The position numbers and the translations under genes are program-made. Positions 33,725 to 46,529 of a stretch of 64,000 nt of DNA are shown in pieces (position 1 is the first letter of the stretch; every line of letters starts with the position of its first letter). This stretch comes from Bradysia coprophila (Eukaryota > Arthropoda > Insecta > Diptera > Sciaridae): the NCBI RefSeq assembly GCF_014529535.1, contig NW_023503372.1, positions 1,153,772-1,217,771 of the forward strand. The letters run 5' to 3'. The notes below the pieces were generated by a model, which saw only the letters and a list, made by a program, of their open reading frames with translations, was not told the DNA's origin and made no database searches.

Positions 33725-36151
33725 GATATCTACGAGTTGCTTGTTAGATTTTCCCTAAAGAAACTGTGAGATCGATACTTCAAATTAATTCTGAAGAACA
33801 AGGTGAACTGATGGAAATAGTAACGGTAACCGAGTTTAAATAGTCACAAAGTTAATTTTATTTTCCAATTAACCAATTTAAATGCTGAAAATACTGTGGA
33901 AAAATTTTGGTTTTAGAAATTCTAATTTTAATATTCCAAAACACACCTGTTCATACAACCGATTTCAAGAGCACAATTTTTATTATCATCAATTACCTCA
34001 CTTCAATAGTGAATCATCTCGTCGCCAAGCATAATTTCCATACCACATGAAGCCGACGTCATTAATTATATACCTCACTTTAACAGTGACTTTAACAGTA
34101 CCTCGTCGTGAGGCGGAATATTGATGCAAAATTAAGTCGGCGTCAAATATTTAATTTTCCCTGACGCACAAAAACGATTTCAGTTTGTTCACATCTTAGA
34201 TTAAATTTTTCGTACCCGTTGATCCAAACTCCAAACGTCTCAGTTTTCAGACAGTTTTATGTAGATTAACCCACTGAAATCTATAACTTCGAAGCAGTGA
34301 CTATAGGTTCTGTGATGTAAGGAAGCTTTAGATGTACAGATGGAGGCAATTTCCTGCCCGAGAGATCTCGAAATTTGGAGAGGCAACTGTTACCTAAAAA
34401 GATTTTTCCACATTTCCTTCCTGGGCAATATTGAATCACTTGAACTCGAATTTATGCTTAGTTTCCTCTTACAAAAAAAGTAAGGTAAGTGAAGTGATGG
34501 AGAGTTGACCTAAATTGACAAAGCCAAACTTTGAACTTGAATTTCTCATCGATTTTGGAACTATGTTACATGGAACCACTTTTATTTTAAAGATTTATCT
34601 TTTGTTTACTTATTTTTTTTTTTTTTTATATTATATTAGAAGAATTGGTTGATCTCTTTATTTAAATATGCGAAAAAAAGGCTGCTCACTTAATTAACAT
34701 AGATTTTATTAATTATTGAAGATTTCGTTTAACAAAGTTAATTAATTAATAAAAATGCAGAGTTAACCTACGTGAACCGTTAGTTGTCCGATTTCATATA
34801 AGTTCAATAAATCGTGAATTGTCCCATATACAAATGTCATAGGACAACTCGCGGTTTATTGTATGGCGAGTTGACCGATCATTTTTTCTTCATACAAATT
34901 TACTCGGACAACTTAAGATCACTTTTCCACTAGGTCAACTCTCCATCATTTACCTTATTCCGTGTGAGAGACAAAATTGATTTTTTTTAATTTTTTCTTT
35001 GTTTATTTGACAGCTTGCTCTCTCACGGCTCTCTCACGGAGTACTTTTTGTTGAGTGGAATGGACACTTTAATTATCTTAAAAGAAAATGGTTTCCTCTG
35101 ACGCACATACACAAAAGTACACCATCCTGGAAGCTCTATCTCCAATACGAGGTCGAGAAACTCACTTTTTTTAAATACCATTTTTATCTAGGCTTTTTCT
35201 GTATAAATGTTTCTTAGTCCAAAATGTTTTTTGTAGTATCGGACTCGCACCATGCTAACGTGGCGGTGTGCTCTGTACTAAGTACTCTGTAAACACTGCA
35301 AAGTCATACACGGTAATTCTGATGCATGGAAAACTTTTTCGAATGTATATTGGCCAAAGCTTTTGATAGCTTTCGACAATGTATAGAGTTATTTGCTAAA
35401 TAAATGAATGAACTTTCAACTGTAAGCTTTGTCCTTCATTTGTTGGTTTATTCACTAAAAAGATTTTGATGGAAAAAAAAGTTTTCATAAAACTGTTCTC
35501 AACCTGCTTGCAACAAACAGCTTTTTGTAATTTATATATAGGAAGCATTTGATAAAAAAAGTCGTTTGCGCGCACGATAATATTTCGGCCAAAATGTTCA
35601 AAGGGTTTTTTTTAATCACGAAATAACGTGCAAAAAACACTAATTGGATACTGGTCCATTGACCAGTAAGTTGGTCAAATTCGAACTTTAGTTTCCAAAC
35701 ATCATTTCCTCCATTTTCTTGTGAACCAACTTCTGTGTAGTGACATTTCATCGATATTTAATAGAGTGAAGTACAGAAAAAAATATGTAGCGCCTCTACC
35801 AGCCAACGGAGGTTTCCTATAGAAGTAGAAAATTGAATGATTATCAAGCAATACGTTTGTCGTTTTAAATTAAATTAAATCCGAAGAAGACTTGAATCTA
35901 AACCCGGATTTCTATCTGTGTGCGAGTCAAGGTTCCGAACGAAACCTTCAAAGTTTAAACAAAAAATTGATATTTTTCAAAAACAATGACATAACACTCA
36001 ACTGACCCTAAGACCCACGATTTGATAAGTAAAAGAAATATCGCTATGATTGACCGAAATCTTCTTTAAACTTCTAATTTCAGAAAGAGTGAAAATTTGT
36101 TCGAATAGTTTGATTCAGTTGCTTTCCGAATACATTAGCTCTCGATACGCC
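33725..36151. other. intergenic stretch with one MITE
   Basis: No coding region was recognised. The MITE at 34,482-34,956 is the only defined feature. Confidence 0.5.
34482..34956. mobile_element. 475-bp MITE with AAGGTAA..GAGAGTTGACCTA ends
   Basis: The left end AAGGTAAGTG..TGATGGAGAGTTGACCTA is mirrored by TAGGTCAACTCTCCATCATTTACCTT at 34,931-34,956. Inside, a short motif with GTTGTCC or GGACAACT recurs several times on both strands. It is non-coding. Confidence 0.7.
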
Positions 36152-36636
36152 ATGAAACATTGCCTTGTTGTATTGTGTTGGATAGCCACAGTAAGATCTT
36201 TCGCCATACTTATTCAAATTAATATTTTAGTGTTTGCAATAAATCCATCAAAAAGGTATTGGCTGACGATACGTGGACCGTTAAACACTTTTCCGATCTA
36301 AAATTGGCTCGCAATAAATGCGCCACAACGCTAAACGTTCCCGATGATGCATTCTCTAATTATCAAAATCGAATTTTTTCCGATACCGATCCTTTGGCCA
36401 AGACGTACGTGAAGTGTGTCTTTGAAGAGCTGGGCGTTTTTGGTGACAATGGTTTTTATGTGGATCGTGTTGTGTCACAATTTGGTACCGAAGCGAGTGA
36501 TGCGCCGAGATTAGAGAAATGTGCTGCGAAAACTGATACAGATACAACGGATGACATCTGGGCGTTCAGCGCATTTAGGTGTTTCACTAAAGTACATACG
36601 TCGGAGTTTTATACGCAATTGGATGTGAAGGACTAG
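36152..36636 (+). CDS. odorant-binding protein, four-cysteine (C-minus) type, two exons
   Basis: Exon 1 (36,152-36,190) encodes MKHCLVVLCWIAT. A 65-nt intron (ACA/GTAAGA to AAAAG/GTATTG) joins in phase 0 to exon 2 (36,256-36,636), giving 139 aa with a secretion signal. The mature protein has the PBP/GOBP pattern: RNKC, then 31 residues, VKC, then 34, EKC, then 19, FRCF, with helical segments VKHFSDLKLARNKC and PLAKTYVKCVFEELGV. These fit C1, C3, C4 and C6. C2 (three residues before C3) and C5 are absent, as in C-minus OBPs. It carries small hydrophobic ligands in sensillar lymph or other fluids. It has no neighbouring paralogue in the window. Confidence 0.85.
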
Positions 36637-39600
36637 GTTTATCTAGCGGTTAGTGAAAATACAATATATTTGAAGTAAAAACTCAACGGATTTAATTATT
36701 CGCCTCTGCTTGTGCTGTTTTGCATAGCTGCATGTAAGTGAAAGTCAAAGCGATTCTCAATGCCAAATTTTACAAATTTGTTTCTTTGTTGAACAAAAAA
36801 ATCAAAATGTCATTTGCTACTCACGAGGGTGTAATTAAAGAAATTTGGTTTTTTTTTGATCAGTCAGCATCCATTTAAGTACACCTCATAATTACATAAA
36901 TGTTAAGACAAATGAAATAAAAGATTTTACTGCAGAATGTCGAAAATACTTAGATCAAGTAGTAGATTCAATAACTGTTCTCAGTAAAAGATGAGCTTAT
37001 CATCTGGTAAACACTAAACTTATTCTTCATCCAAATGCTTCCTTTTGTAATCAGTTAAGGCATTTCTCGGCCAAGGCTGAACTTACTAAAAACTATTACA
37101 TACGGCTATTCATCTGTTATCGATAACAACGACAAAAATAATGACAAGCTCTGGGTAATATGGTCCTTTATATAGAAAAATACTTGCTAAAGAAATTGAA
37201 GTACAAGATTTGAAATCAACAGATTCAAAATACTTTCATCGATGTTATAGACCCGAAAATATGTGCTTGCCGTCTGTAACAGGTTAAGCCGGTCGTTGAA
37301 AGAATACATCATAGCAAGGCCTTTGATCAATCTAATCATAAAAGCGCTACAACGAAATTAATTTGAAAATTGAGAATTTTTTGTCTTATCAAAGTCTGCG
37401 CATAGAAGTTAATAATTGTACAACTGAGATATTATCTGTCTACATCCTAAATATTTCAACTTACTTCTTATAAATATAAACCTGCTGCAAGGAAACGTTT
37501 AATTCACAAACTATAAGAAGAACAACCTTCTGAGAATGTGCGTCATTTATATCAAAAACCCCATAACTGTGATCAAACATACGACTCAGTCATTTTATTT
37601 ACAGAACTAAGCAAATACACTTTGCCATATAACATTCCTTCGTGAATATGTTGCGAGGAGACTGAACAAATAAATAAAAATCGTAAATATGAGAAATTCC
37701 CAATCACTGTACCTTCGTCTATCTCTAGATAATTTTGCGTTTATCATCGAATAGGATTTTATACCAGCACCAGCCATATAAGGTGTTGTTTTTCAACTGT
37801 TTTGTGCTGAAATCGCCGTTCCGATAAAACAAACAAGTCCATGACCTACATTAAAATGTTTTGTATGGAAAACGAGGTGCGATATAAGATTTAAAAAGGG
37901 TAGCGTAACCGTTTTTTCGTTGGTTTGTATACCGTCGGTTGCGTAATAAATATATTTATGGTAAGTGGCAGAGGTTTAATGAACACCATAAATAAGACAA
38001 AATTATAAATGAAGTTAGTTATATCTCTCGAATTCACTTTTATTACATTCATTAAGGGAAGAGTTCAAGGATAAAATAGGAATTTAGAATTTATTAAAAC
38101 TTTTAGGCCGCAGAAATGTGAAACATTTTACAAATAATTATCGCAGTACAGGTGCAGAGTTGAAAATCACGTGTGAACAATTTCGTTGAACGTGTCTAGA
38201 CGTGTGCGGTGATCGCTAAAGTGTAGATAGCCGACGATATTATTACATCCAAACGACTATAGATCACGTCCTTGTCTGGAACCCTTTGTTGTTCCGAAAG
38301 CAGAGTTTGGCAAACTCAGTTTGTAGCTCGAGCCGAAGGCGAGGAATGCAACCATATAGAAAACTCGTAACTTCAATTACTCACAGAGCAGTAGAACAAT
38401 TTTCCTTAATAAGATCAAATTACGTGGCAAGAGTCAGTACTCCATTTTCTATGTATGCACTTAGGACAATTGTTCTGTACCCCGAGACTGTTTTTCATCG
38501 AAACTCAAACAAATAGCAAAGGGCTCTCAAGCAAAACGAATGATATTTTGTAGATCTGCCAATATTGCTTATACATCCGAATCTTTTGCCATAACACATG
38601 GTTAGGAGGGTACTTACAGGGACACGCCAGGGAACACCAAATTTTATAAAAATAAGTTTCGACGAATCGACTAACGTTTTTCATTTCTTGCTACGTTCCT
38701 CGAAAATTAGGCTGTCAATAAAAGGTGAATTATCCCCAAGGACAGCATTGTCAAGTTCTCTTTCCCGACTTGCACTAGATTTGAAAGATAAAGCACTACT
38801 GCCAGCATTAACATTACTCGGATGTCAGACGTCAAAAGGCCTCCGAATTTGTGTACACTTGCATGTGTTGTGAGTTTTGCCCATGAAGAAAACATAAATC
38901 TTGTTTTACCGAAAGAAATGCAAAACCTATTCTGCCATCACTCTCTTCCAATAATTTCAATTGCAATGCTAGGAGTAGTGCTATGGTATTGAAAAATCGC
39001 CATAAATTCGTATGGTTTGACAAAGTCATATTAAAACTGCAAAATGGCTCACTGTACGTTTCCACGTTTAAATGTGGCCGCGCACACATCTACAAGTGCA
39101 CCACGGATTTTCTAAATTAAACCACAAAAACTTTTATTGCGAAATGCATGAATGCAACTCTAATTTAGTCGGATGATAACTGAATAGATAATAACTCGAC
39201 ACATTCCGGCTGAAAGGATTTTCTCTTATCAGAGTGGTACTTATTCATCGAATAAATCAAAATTTCTAAACTTATTCTGACATTTGCCAGTACGTTACCC
39301 TTAATGTTATGATAGAATGTACCATCTGGGAGCATTACATCTTTCATACTAAATGTTCATAGTCAGCTCCACAATAGCTGTAACGAGACCGACGACGAAC
39401 ATGGTGCAAATCTACTGTATTCACCTAATGCATATTATATGTTGTGCACGCTCGACGCGACGTCGTCGTGGTGTGATTTAATGTGCAAAGATGTTTTAAA
39501 TGTAATTGGCATTTGCATGACATATATGGCTTGTGTAATTCATACATGGTTCTGGTTCATACAATGTGAGATCAGTAAATTAAATGTAAAGAATCCCTCT

Positions 39601-39990
39601 TCAACCGAGTATCATGCGATTCACGACAAAATATTGTTATACTCGCAGTGAAGGTCATATCGATCCTATCATCTAGTAGAGTCAAAATGTTCTTGCAAAT
39701 GGTAGTGGCCTCTTTGGCAGCAAATTTGTGCCATTAGCAGCAAATTTATATTTTTCGAAGTACTTACCATGTTGACTCAACTTTTTATGTACACTGAGCC
39801 GTAAAAAATCGATATATGTGACGTGGACCGAAAACGACGAAATTTTCGAAAATCGATCTGGCGGCAGCTCAAAATTAAAGTTTGAAATTTTTTTTTCTTT
39901 CATAAAATGATCAGATGGACCAGCTGAGTGGATTTCCGGCTGAGCCTTAAAAGAACTAAGACATTTTGTAAAAACCGCTTCACCCTAATC
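36637..39990. other. gene-poor stretch with one MITE copy
   Basis: Short reading frames only, e.g. near 38,286 and 38,598, with no recognisable domain. Fragments of the 200-bp family also appear near 36,940-37,000, and a full copy is at 37,092-37,283. Confidence 0.45.
37092..37283. mobile_element. Harbinger-like MITE family, nearly full copy
   Basis: It begins TATTACATACGGCTATTCATC followed by the palindrome TGTTATCGATAACA and ends GCCGTCTGTAACAGG next to TTA. It is about 83% similar by eye to the copy at 57,066, sharing AATGACAAGCTCTGGGTAAT and TTGAAATCAACAGATT. Confidence 0.8.
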
Positions 39991-40066
39991 GACAATTATG
40001 CTGCGTTTTCCATTGTAATTCGATATTCACCACAGGCTAAACAATGGAAAACGTAGCATAATTGTC
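39991..40066. repeat. 26-bp-arm hairpin, pre-miRNA sized
   Basis: The arms at 39,991-40,016 and 40,041-40,066 are inverse complements with a single mismatch. The loop is 24 nt. Total length is 76 nt. It could be a microRNA precursor on either strand or a very short foldback element. Confidence 0.6.
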
Positions 40067-41040
40067 CATCTCATCAAAGCAAAATTGTTCGTGTGCTTTC
40101 GGCCTTAAGTCTGAACTGCCGAAGCAAGTATCTTACATAGGAAACACAACTTACTGGGCGTACAGCACAAACGCAAAAAACATCTTGATTTCATTTAACT
40201 TGTTTCTTTCAGCATTAAAAGCTCTAAAATTGTCACGCTCCATTCAAATGTCTTATTTCATTGCCATTTATAATATTCAAATATAATTTCAGGCGAACCG
40301 AATAGGTTTCCAGCAAATACGAGCAAAAATATGTCTGTTCGAATAAAGTTGTTCAAGTGAACTGGAAATGCTCATATTAAGTGGTCCTACGTGTGTTATT
40401 GTATGTGTCGGAGATTTCTGCTCATGATTGCACAAAGGAAACTTATTTAATAATAATGGAATTATGACAACAGGCTTATCCATGTACTGGTTGTTTGTTA
40501 ATTACTTTGTTGTGTCTTTGTTATCTTAATGATATTCATATATTGTTCGAAATAAAGTCCTTTACTTAAGACAGAGATGCTGATGCATGCCCCCCATATT
40601 ATATACACAGCGACGAATTTACTTAGCTTTACATCTCATTGGGCAAAACGTGCCAAGGTTTTTCACTTGATATGAAAATGTTGTTGGAACATGTCATTAT
40701 TGCCGCTAATCATCACGTATTATTTTCTCCGTTTTCCTTTTTGTTAAACATGAAAGACGTAATTATAAGGCAAAATCAAAGTGTATGTGTGTGTCGTCGT
40801 CGTTCTTTTAAGAGCACAGAGCCAGGAAACTTAAAGAATTATTTTGAGAAAGTAAGTCCAGAGCGTAATTGCAGTTATACCCAAACGATACAAATTTACA
40901 CTATGCGTGAAAAAAAACGTGAAATACGAACAAAAGAACGTTGTTTCCAAGGCGGAAACAACCTAAAAGGGTTGCAATGAGATGCATGAAGAAAACACGA
41001 AATGCACTCAAAATAAGTTACAATAAGGTATGACTAGGAT
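40067..41040. other. stretch without a recognisable gene
   Basis: A 113-codon frame at 40,639 has no recognised motif and plain composition. Nothing else was seen. Confidence 0.45.
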
Positions 41041-41059
41041 TGGATTCAAGTTGACCTGT

Positions 41060-41390
41060 TTAAATTCAGGTAAACGCGAACATGAACTAAAATTTTAGGC
41101 TCGACCCGAACTTGACCTGAAACTGAAATTTTCGATTTCGGGTTCAAACCGAATCTGAACTTCAACTTTCAAGTTTGACCCGAGCCTGAGGTTCAGGTCA
41201 GGATCGCGTCAAATTTGAAAATGAATGTTTAGTTTCAGGTCAGATTCAGGTTCGGATGCTGTTTGGGTTGAAACCGAAATCGAAAATATTCCAGGTTCAT
41301 GTGAAGTTCGGGTTGAACCTGAAATCTTAGTTCAAACTCGGGCCGAAATCAGATTCAGGTTACAGCCAGACCGAGGAGGTGTGAGCGTTA
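41060..41390. repeat. cryptically simple TTCAGGT/TTCGGGT repeat
   Basis: Degenerate 6-7-mers such as TTCAGGT, TTCGGGTT, GACCTGA and ACCCGAA recur on both strands over 330 bp without fixed spacing. Similar sequence recurs near 63,490-63,600. Confidence 0.65.
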
Positions 41391-41993
41391 CAATAGAAGT
41401 ACAGACAGAAAAAAAGATCTGTAAAAGAGTTCTAATAAATCTAGATGGTTTCCCCAATTGTTTCTAAGTAAGTTTTTACCCTTTGATGGCCCACGAATCG
41501 TGGGTTCCTTTTGGTCAATTCCTTCTATTTGTTCCATGTTTATTTCATCACAAAGACGTAGCGCTTCCCTTCACATAATGCCTGACAGCGAGTAAGTGCA
41601 ACGATTTTCTTTACGTTTCTCCAGTTAAAAGCATAGAAAACGATGTAAAACGCATAAAACGTTAAGACGTTTGAGTTAAGTTTCAGATTTATTTCTTGGC
41701 TCAGATTTGTTGGATTACCCAATGTACGGATGCGTTATAAAGTCAAAAACACACGAGCGTTGCTGAGATTGACAATGATGCTAATTGTTTGTAATCTAAG
41801 ACTAAATTAGTACTTAATTGGTCTTATAATACAAACCATTTTTTATATCATCAACTTGCTCGTGTTTTTCGTCATAATCAGCACACTAGCCGATTTAATT
41901 CTATGTTCCAGGCAGACCCTATTTTTTTGCGTTTGTAATCTTCGTATTCTATTCCAAAATGTAGTTAATAGGGTACTCGTTTCCATAATACAA

Positions 41994-42009
41994 CTATTAC
42001 CTACGAATT
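41994..42009. other. left target-site duplication of the SINE
   Basis: CTATTACCTACGAATT is repeated exactly at 42,555-42,570. Confidence 0.9.
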
Positions 42010-42554
42010 GTGTCCAGGTAGCTCAATCGGTAGAGCGATGGACTCAAGCCCTATATGTCACGGGTTCGACATAGTTCATAGGGTTTTTCCTAATCGTAAA
42101 TGATTAGTCTCTGCTGTTAGTTATTACTATCCAGCTCTATCCAATGAAAGTCTAGAACAGGTATGGTCGATCAACGAATTCGTTTTAAACGCACTCACAT
42201 TTTATGTCAAAATAATATGAAAATGAGTACGTTTAAGTACGAAAATCAAATTCTTATGACCTCCGGACGGACAATAGACCATACCTGTTTTAAACTTTCA
42301 TTGGCTCTGTCGACCGTAATAGGTCTCTAAGAAAACACCAAAAAATGCTGAACACAGTTCTTTTATGTCATGCGTAAGTCACAATTGTGAAATGTCAACT
42401 ACTAGCGACACCTTTGTTCTAAGATATGAATCATACGATTTATAATTCACAATTGTAAAATCTCTCGAAAATATGGGTAATGCACAACAGGCCCATTGGC
42501 GGCTTAGGTGCTTGGAAAGCATCAGCTTTCCTGCCCATCTTATGCTATCCTATC
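42010..42554 (+). mobile_element. tRNA-headed SINE with 16-bp target duplication
   Basis: Directly after the 16-bp duplication comes GTGTCCAGGTAGCTCAATCGG (A box TAGCTCAATCGG) and, 30 bp on, GGGTTCGACA (B box), the internal RNA polymerase III promoter of a tRNA-derived SINE. The body ends in a short ATCC-type simple tail (GCTATCCTATC) before the second duplication. A 163-bp MITE (42,142-42,304) sits inside. The LINE partner is not in the window. Confidence 0.85.
42142..42304. mobile_element. 163-bp palindromic MITE inside the SINE
   Basis: The ends CCAATGAAAGT..AACAGGTATGGTC and GACCATACCTGTT..ACTTTCATTGG are inverse with few mismatches. The flanks CTCTAT and CTCTGT suggest a 6-bp duplication with one change. 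It must be younger than the SINE. Confidence 0.75.
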
Positions 42555-42570
42555 CTATTACCTACGAATT

Positions 42571-43355
42571 ACAATCGAACAGACGCTTTCGCAGTATAAC
42601 TTTTCCCCCGACTCCATCTCTTGAACACGTTTCGTTCCACTCAAATTCAATAATACGTTCATATCAGCAGAAGCATAATCAAACTTAAATTGCTTGATTG
42701 ATGTCGTCGCCCATATTTTCATAAACTTAATATATTCAAAATACAGCACGATCTCCGATCACACCAACAAAATGCCATGCCATAAAATCCAACCACCCCA
42801 TTTCCACATAAATATTATAATAACAATTCCTCCGTTGTCTTTCGTATCAATTCCATTTGATGAATCCTGCATGTGTTTAGCAAACTGAAATACAGATTCC
42901 AGATAGAAATTACGACGATTGCATGCAATATTCGCAAAATTGCAACATATTTATAGAACGTATGGGTGTACGAACTATGTGTGCATTATACACATAACTT
43001 TCACACAATACGTGCATGCCTGCACAAGCATTGTATATATTTGAAGGAAGAAAAACTTTAATAAATCTCAAAGGATTTTCCGAGTTGCTGTCCATTGTGT
43101 TGACATACACATAACGTATTCTGGAGCATATATTTTCTGTAATACAAATATTTTACTTATATAAATAGATTGTTGTGTGTATCATCATACTTGCATCGGG
43201 AAATCCAAATACATTTCTGTCTCTCACTACACTCCCACACAATTCAGTTTAACGTTCAGTCTAATAAGCCCGAGGCTGATTGGTTGTGATTGTTTCTTTT
43301 TGAATATTTTTTTGCCAACATAAAAATCAGTAAAAAAAAACTCTTTAATTTTTGA
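42571..43355. other. stretch without a recognisable gene
   Basis: AT-rich. Only short uncharacterised frames are present. Confidence 0.45.
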
Positions 43356-43606
43356 AGGTGACACAAGTCCTTGTGACTTAATTTACAAAATGTCTGATAT
43401 CGCTAAGGGTGACTCATTCTGCTGCACAAATGACATATGAATAACTTTATTTCTATTTTCTAATCTTCCGGAAAATGGGTTGTTTCCTCAACATCTGCCA
43501 CCAGATGTCTGTGACGCAATTTTTTTTGTGGGAATATTTCCTCTGATAAAATGATAGAGCTTAGACATTTAAGGGACAAGTATTTGCGTCACCTTCACCC
43601 CTTAAG
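43356..43606. mobile_element. MITE with AAGGTGACRCA ends, copy 2
   Basis: The ends are AAGGTGACACAAGTCCTTGTG and TTGCGTCACCTT. It shares GATATCGCTAAGGGTGAC and CCTCAACATCTGCCAC with the copy at 31,463. Confidence 0.7.
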
Positions 43607-45790
43607 TCTTGAAAGTTTACCAACAAACCTTTTCCAGAAAAGTTAAATCTCGATGTCTCGAATCTGCAATCAATTTTGTGTGGAGGAGCAAACTACCTTA
43701 AAAATCTTAAAAGTCGAGAAGAGAACCAAAAAAAAACTGAACATTCCCTAAAAATCCTGAAGACGGGAAGATTGAGGACCATGTGGTGTGATGGAATTGT
43801 AGGAACGTAGGCTCCTCACCTCATTAATATCAAAAATCCAGAGAGGAAAACTATTTTGTCCATTCTTCCTTATTTGACTTTAGGAATGCACGTTCTAACT
43901 GAAATACCAACATTTTCTTTTTGTCACTTATAACCCTGCTGTAGATGTAGCTCCTCAGGATGATGAGCTAGGAACCCACTACTTGACAAGTTTATTCTTC
44001 TGAATGAACTCTATAATCGCTCCTACCCGACCAAAGCTGTTGTATACATACCTGAGAAGTTATCCAGATGGGAAAAGTTTCAGCCTTCATTCCATGATAG
44101 TTGTGGATTTTCGAAACAAACTTGTTCCGGAGAAGTGATTTATTTTTCCGATTTTCATATAAATTTCAAAACTTTGAGGGGGTGAAGGTGGAAAGTCAAA
44201 AAGTGGTTGTAAATATGTTTCTTGTCCATAAACTTTTGTAGCAGTAGACCTGCTTCACACTCCTTTACTAACGTGCGAGCATGATCACTTCGGCCCTACA
44301 TTTTTCTTTTTTAATTTTTTTTAGTAGTGGACTTGCGTCACGCTCGGTTACTGACATGCGAGCATGATAACACATAAATGAATGATTTCGTCTAATATTC
44401 GTCAATAACCTAAGACAATGTCAACGGTATAATTTTGTCATACTAAAAATAACTCGAACCATAATCACCATAACGAATATCTCGTGTATGAACCCATTAA
44501 AATCAATAACATGAAATCATGAAGTCATTTCATTCCATCGAAAAATGTGGTATATAAAATGAAACAAAACAAAAAGAGAATTATCCCCGTAGAACACGTC
44601 TATATAACTGAATGAAAATTCCCTACAGCACGCCTATGAATTTATCGAAAGTTTTAAATCCTGCGCACAAATTTCTAGCAATAGTTGTAACACGAAAATA
44701 AATCCCTTTTTCCTTTGTGGGGTATTTCATTTTTAGCTGACAACAAAACAGCGAAAAGTTCTAGTTCAGTCGACTCTTTACTGTCGATACGGTCGGTCAA
44801 GAAGTACTCATAAGTCTTCGGAAAGTTTCGAGCCAAACTTTAAATCAGTTTTGAAAGTACCAAGAACACACCACTCTCTCTGTATGTGATTTTTTTTGGT
44901 GTGTATCTAGATCCTTCTCATGGTTAAAATGGTTTTTTAATTGCATTTACTGTGGCGTATAATGATGACATTGAATCGAAATTGATTTTGAATATATTTT
45001 GATGATTATATCCGAAACGTGCTGCAGTGGCTAGAGTTTAAATTTCAGATAACGAGTTCTCTTTTATTGGATATATTATTCGAATATTACATACGTTCGT
45101 TCACGGGCTCATTCCCATTAAGGACATAAATATAACACAAAGTGAGTATACTATATACATGGTGGTTGAAACACACAATATATTCATCCATCTAGCTGCA
45201 TTTTCCATTTATTTTGCTTGATAGTCATGGTTGTAATGTTTTAATAATTTGGTGCGCGCAAAGCAAAACCTAAAATTTAAATTTAAATGATTTATTTTCG
45301 GAAGAGATTTTTTTTTAGCCGGGATCTGTAACGTCCTTAATCCCGAAAATAATAGTCGTAGATATGAAGAACATTACGACAATTTTTAGCAATCATATTT
45401 TACTTTACTCACCCCCAGCTCGCTGCTATTCCATAGAATAAATCTAAAGAAAAATCGGATTCTGCCGTTACACACTTAATCTAAATTGATTAACCTTGTT
45501 TAAGGTTGTTGTTGCGAACGATGATATCGAAATAAAGTATTTAGATATAGATAGATATAAATATGTGTGTTTGGGCATGGATAATCGACGGTTGAGTCAA
45601 TTTATGTTTTTGAATGGCATTTCTGACACTAATTTTTGGAAGGAAAAAAAACGCGGCGTAATTATTAAGACGCTTATATAATGTGTGAATGAGTATGGAA
45701 AATTTATTTTCATGCTTCGGGGCCGAAAATGAGGGCAATTTTTCGAATTTTCTCGGGTTTCCGGCCCTCTGCATGAAAACTCACATGTGC
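43607..45790. other. gene-poor stretch
   Basis: No coding region was recognised. Near 44,230-44,370 a ~50-bp motif (AGTAG.ACTTGC..CAC.CTC..TTACT.AC.TGCGAGCATGAT) occurs twice in direct orientation. Confidence 0.45.
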
Positions 45791-45892
45791 ACCTGTTTGG
45801 GACGGTTGATTTAAGGCACTTTCGCTTGTAGACCTCACTTCGTTCGGCCTACAATCCGCGAAATTGCCTAAAATCAATCGTCCAAAACAGGT
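45791..45892. mobile_element. 102-bp foldback element
   Basis: CCTGTTTGGGACGGTTGATTT on the left is mirrored by AAATCAATCGTCCAAAACAGG on the right, with a further pairing AAGGCA/TGCCT inside. Confidence 0.7.
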
Positions 45893-46154
45893 ACACAAAT
45901 GACTATTGGCTGAAAGACAGGGATTACATCGTAAATTGCTGACATTTTTTTAATGTTAAAAATTTCCTAATTTTCCATAGCCTTTTTCCATATAGTCAAA
46001 TTGAAAGCCAGATAGGTGGACCATTACTGAATAGAGACCGATCATCAAAATCTATTGAATTAGAGTTTACAAATCAGTAGAGACCGAGTTCATTTTTTTC
46101 AGGGCCCCCACTACAGGCAAGTGGTTAGGTACAACATTTTAATTCCTTACAAGA

Positions 46155-46529
46155 CTATTCAGAAAAGGCCTATTTTTGGATTTTTTTTTTTGGAAATTTT
46201 TTCCAAAATTTCCAAAAATTTCCAAAAACTGCGAACGTCCAAAAACCGAATTTTTCCATAATTTCGAACTGTTTTGGCAACTCCGGAGCCCAGCCTTATG
46301 TTTTAGCCGGCTCTCAATGATTTATGTTTGATTATTGACGCTCTCATCTTTCAAATTAATCATGCTCGTCTTCACTTGAAACCTGATAGTGTCAAGAAAT
46401 AATCGAGAGTCAGTTAAAACGCAAGGCTGATTCAGCAGTTGCCAAAACCGTTTGAAATGGTGAAAAAATTTGGTTTTTGGTGGTTCGCAGTTTTGGCAAT
46501 TCCAAAAAATTTCCAAAAATAGGCCCTGA
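46155..46529. mobile_element. ~370-bp foldback MITE with GGCCTATTTTTGGA ends
   Basis: GGCCTATTTTTGGA..TTTCCAAAAA..ACTGCGAAC..GTTTTGGCAACTCC..CAGCCTT on the left is mirrored on the right by AAGGCTG..GTTGCCAAAACCG..GTTCGCAGT..TCCAAAAATAGGCC. The termini resemble the CAGGG(A/C)CTATTTTT ends at 55,230, so both may be hAT-type MITEs. Confidence 0.6.

Noticed and set aside
38598-38873. 91-codon frame as a gene
   Set aside because: No family resemblance, signal peptide or neighbouring exon.
41225-41467. 80-codon frame in the TTCAGGT-rich block
   Set aside because: The frame arises from cryptic simple sequence.
42013-42060. A genuine tRNA gene
   Set aside because: Boxes A and B are present, but no acceptor stem pairs and the sequence sits at the head of a flanked SINE.
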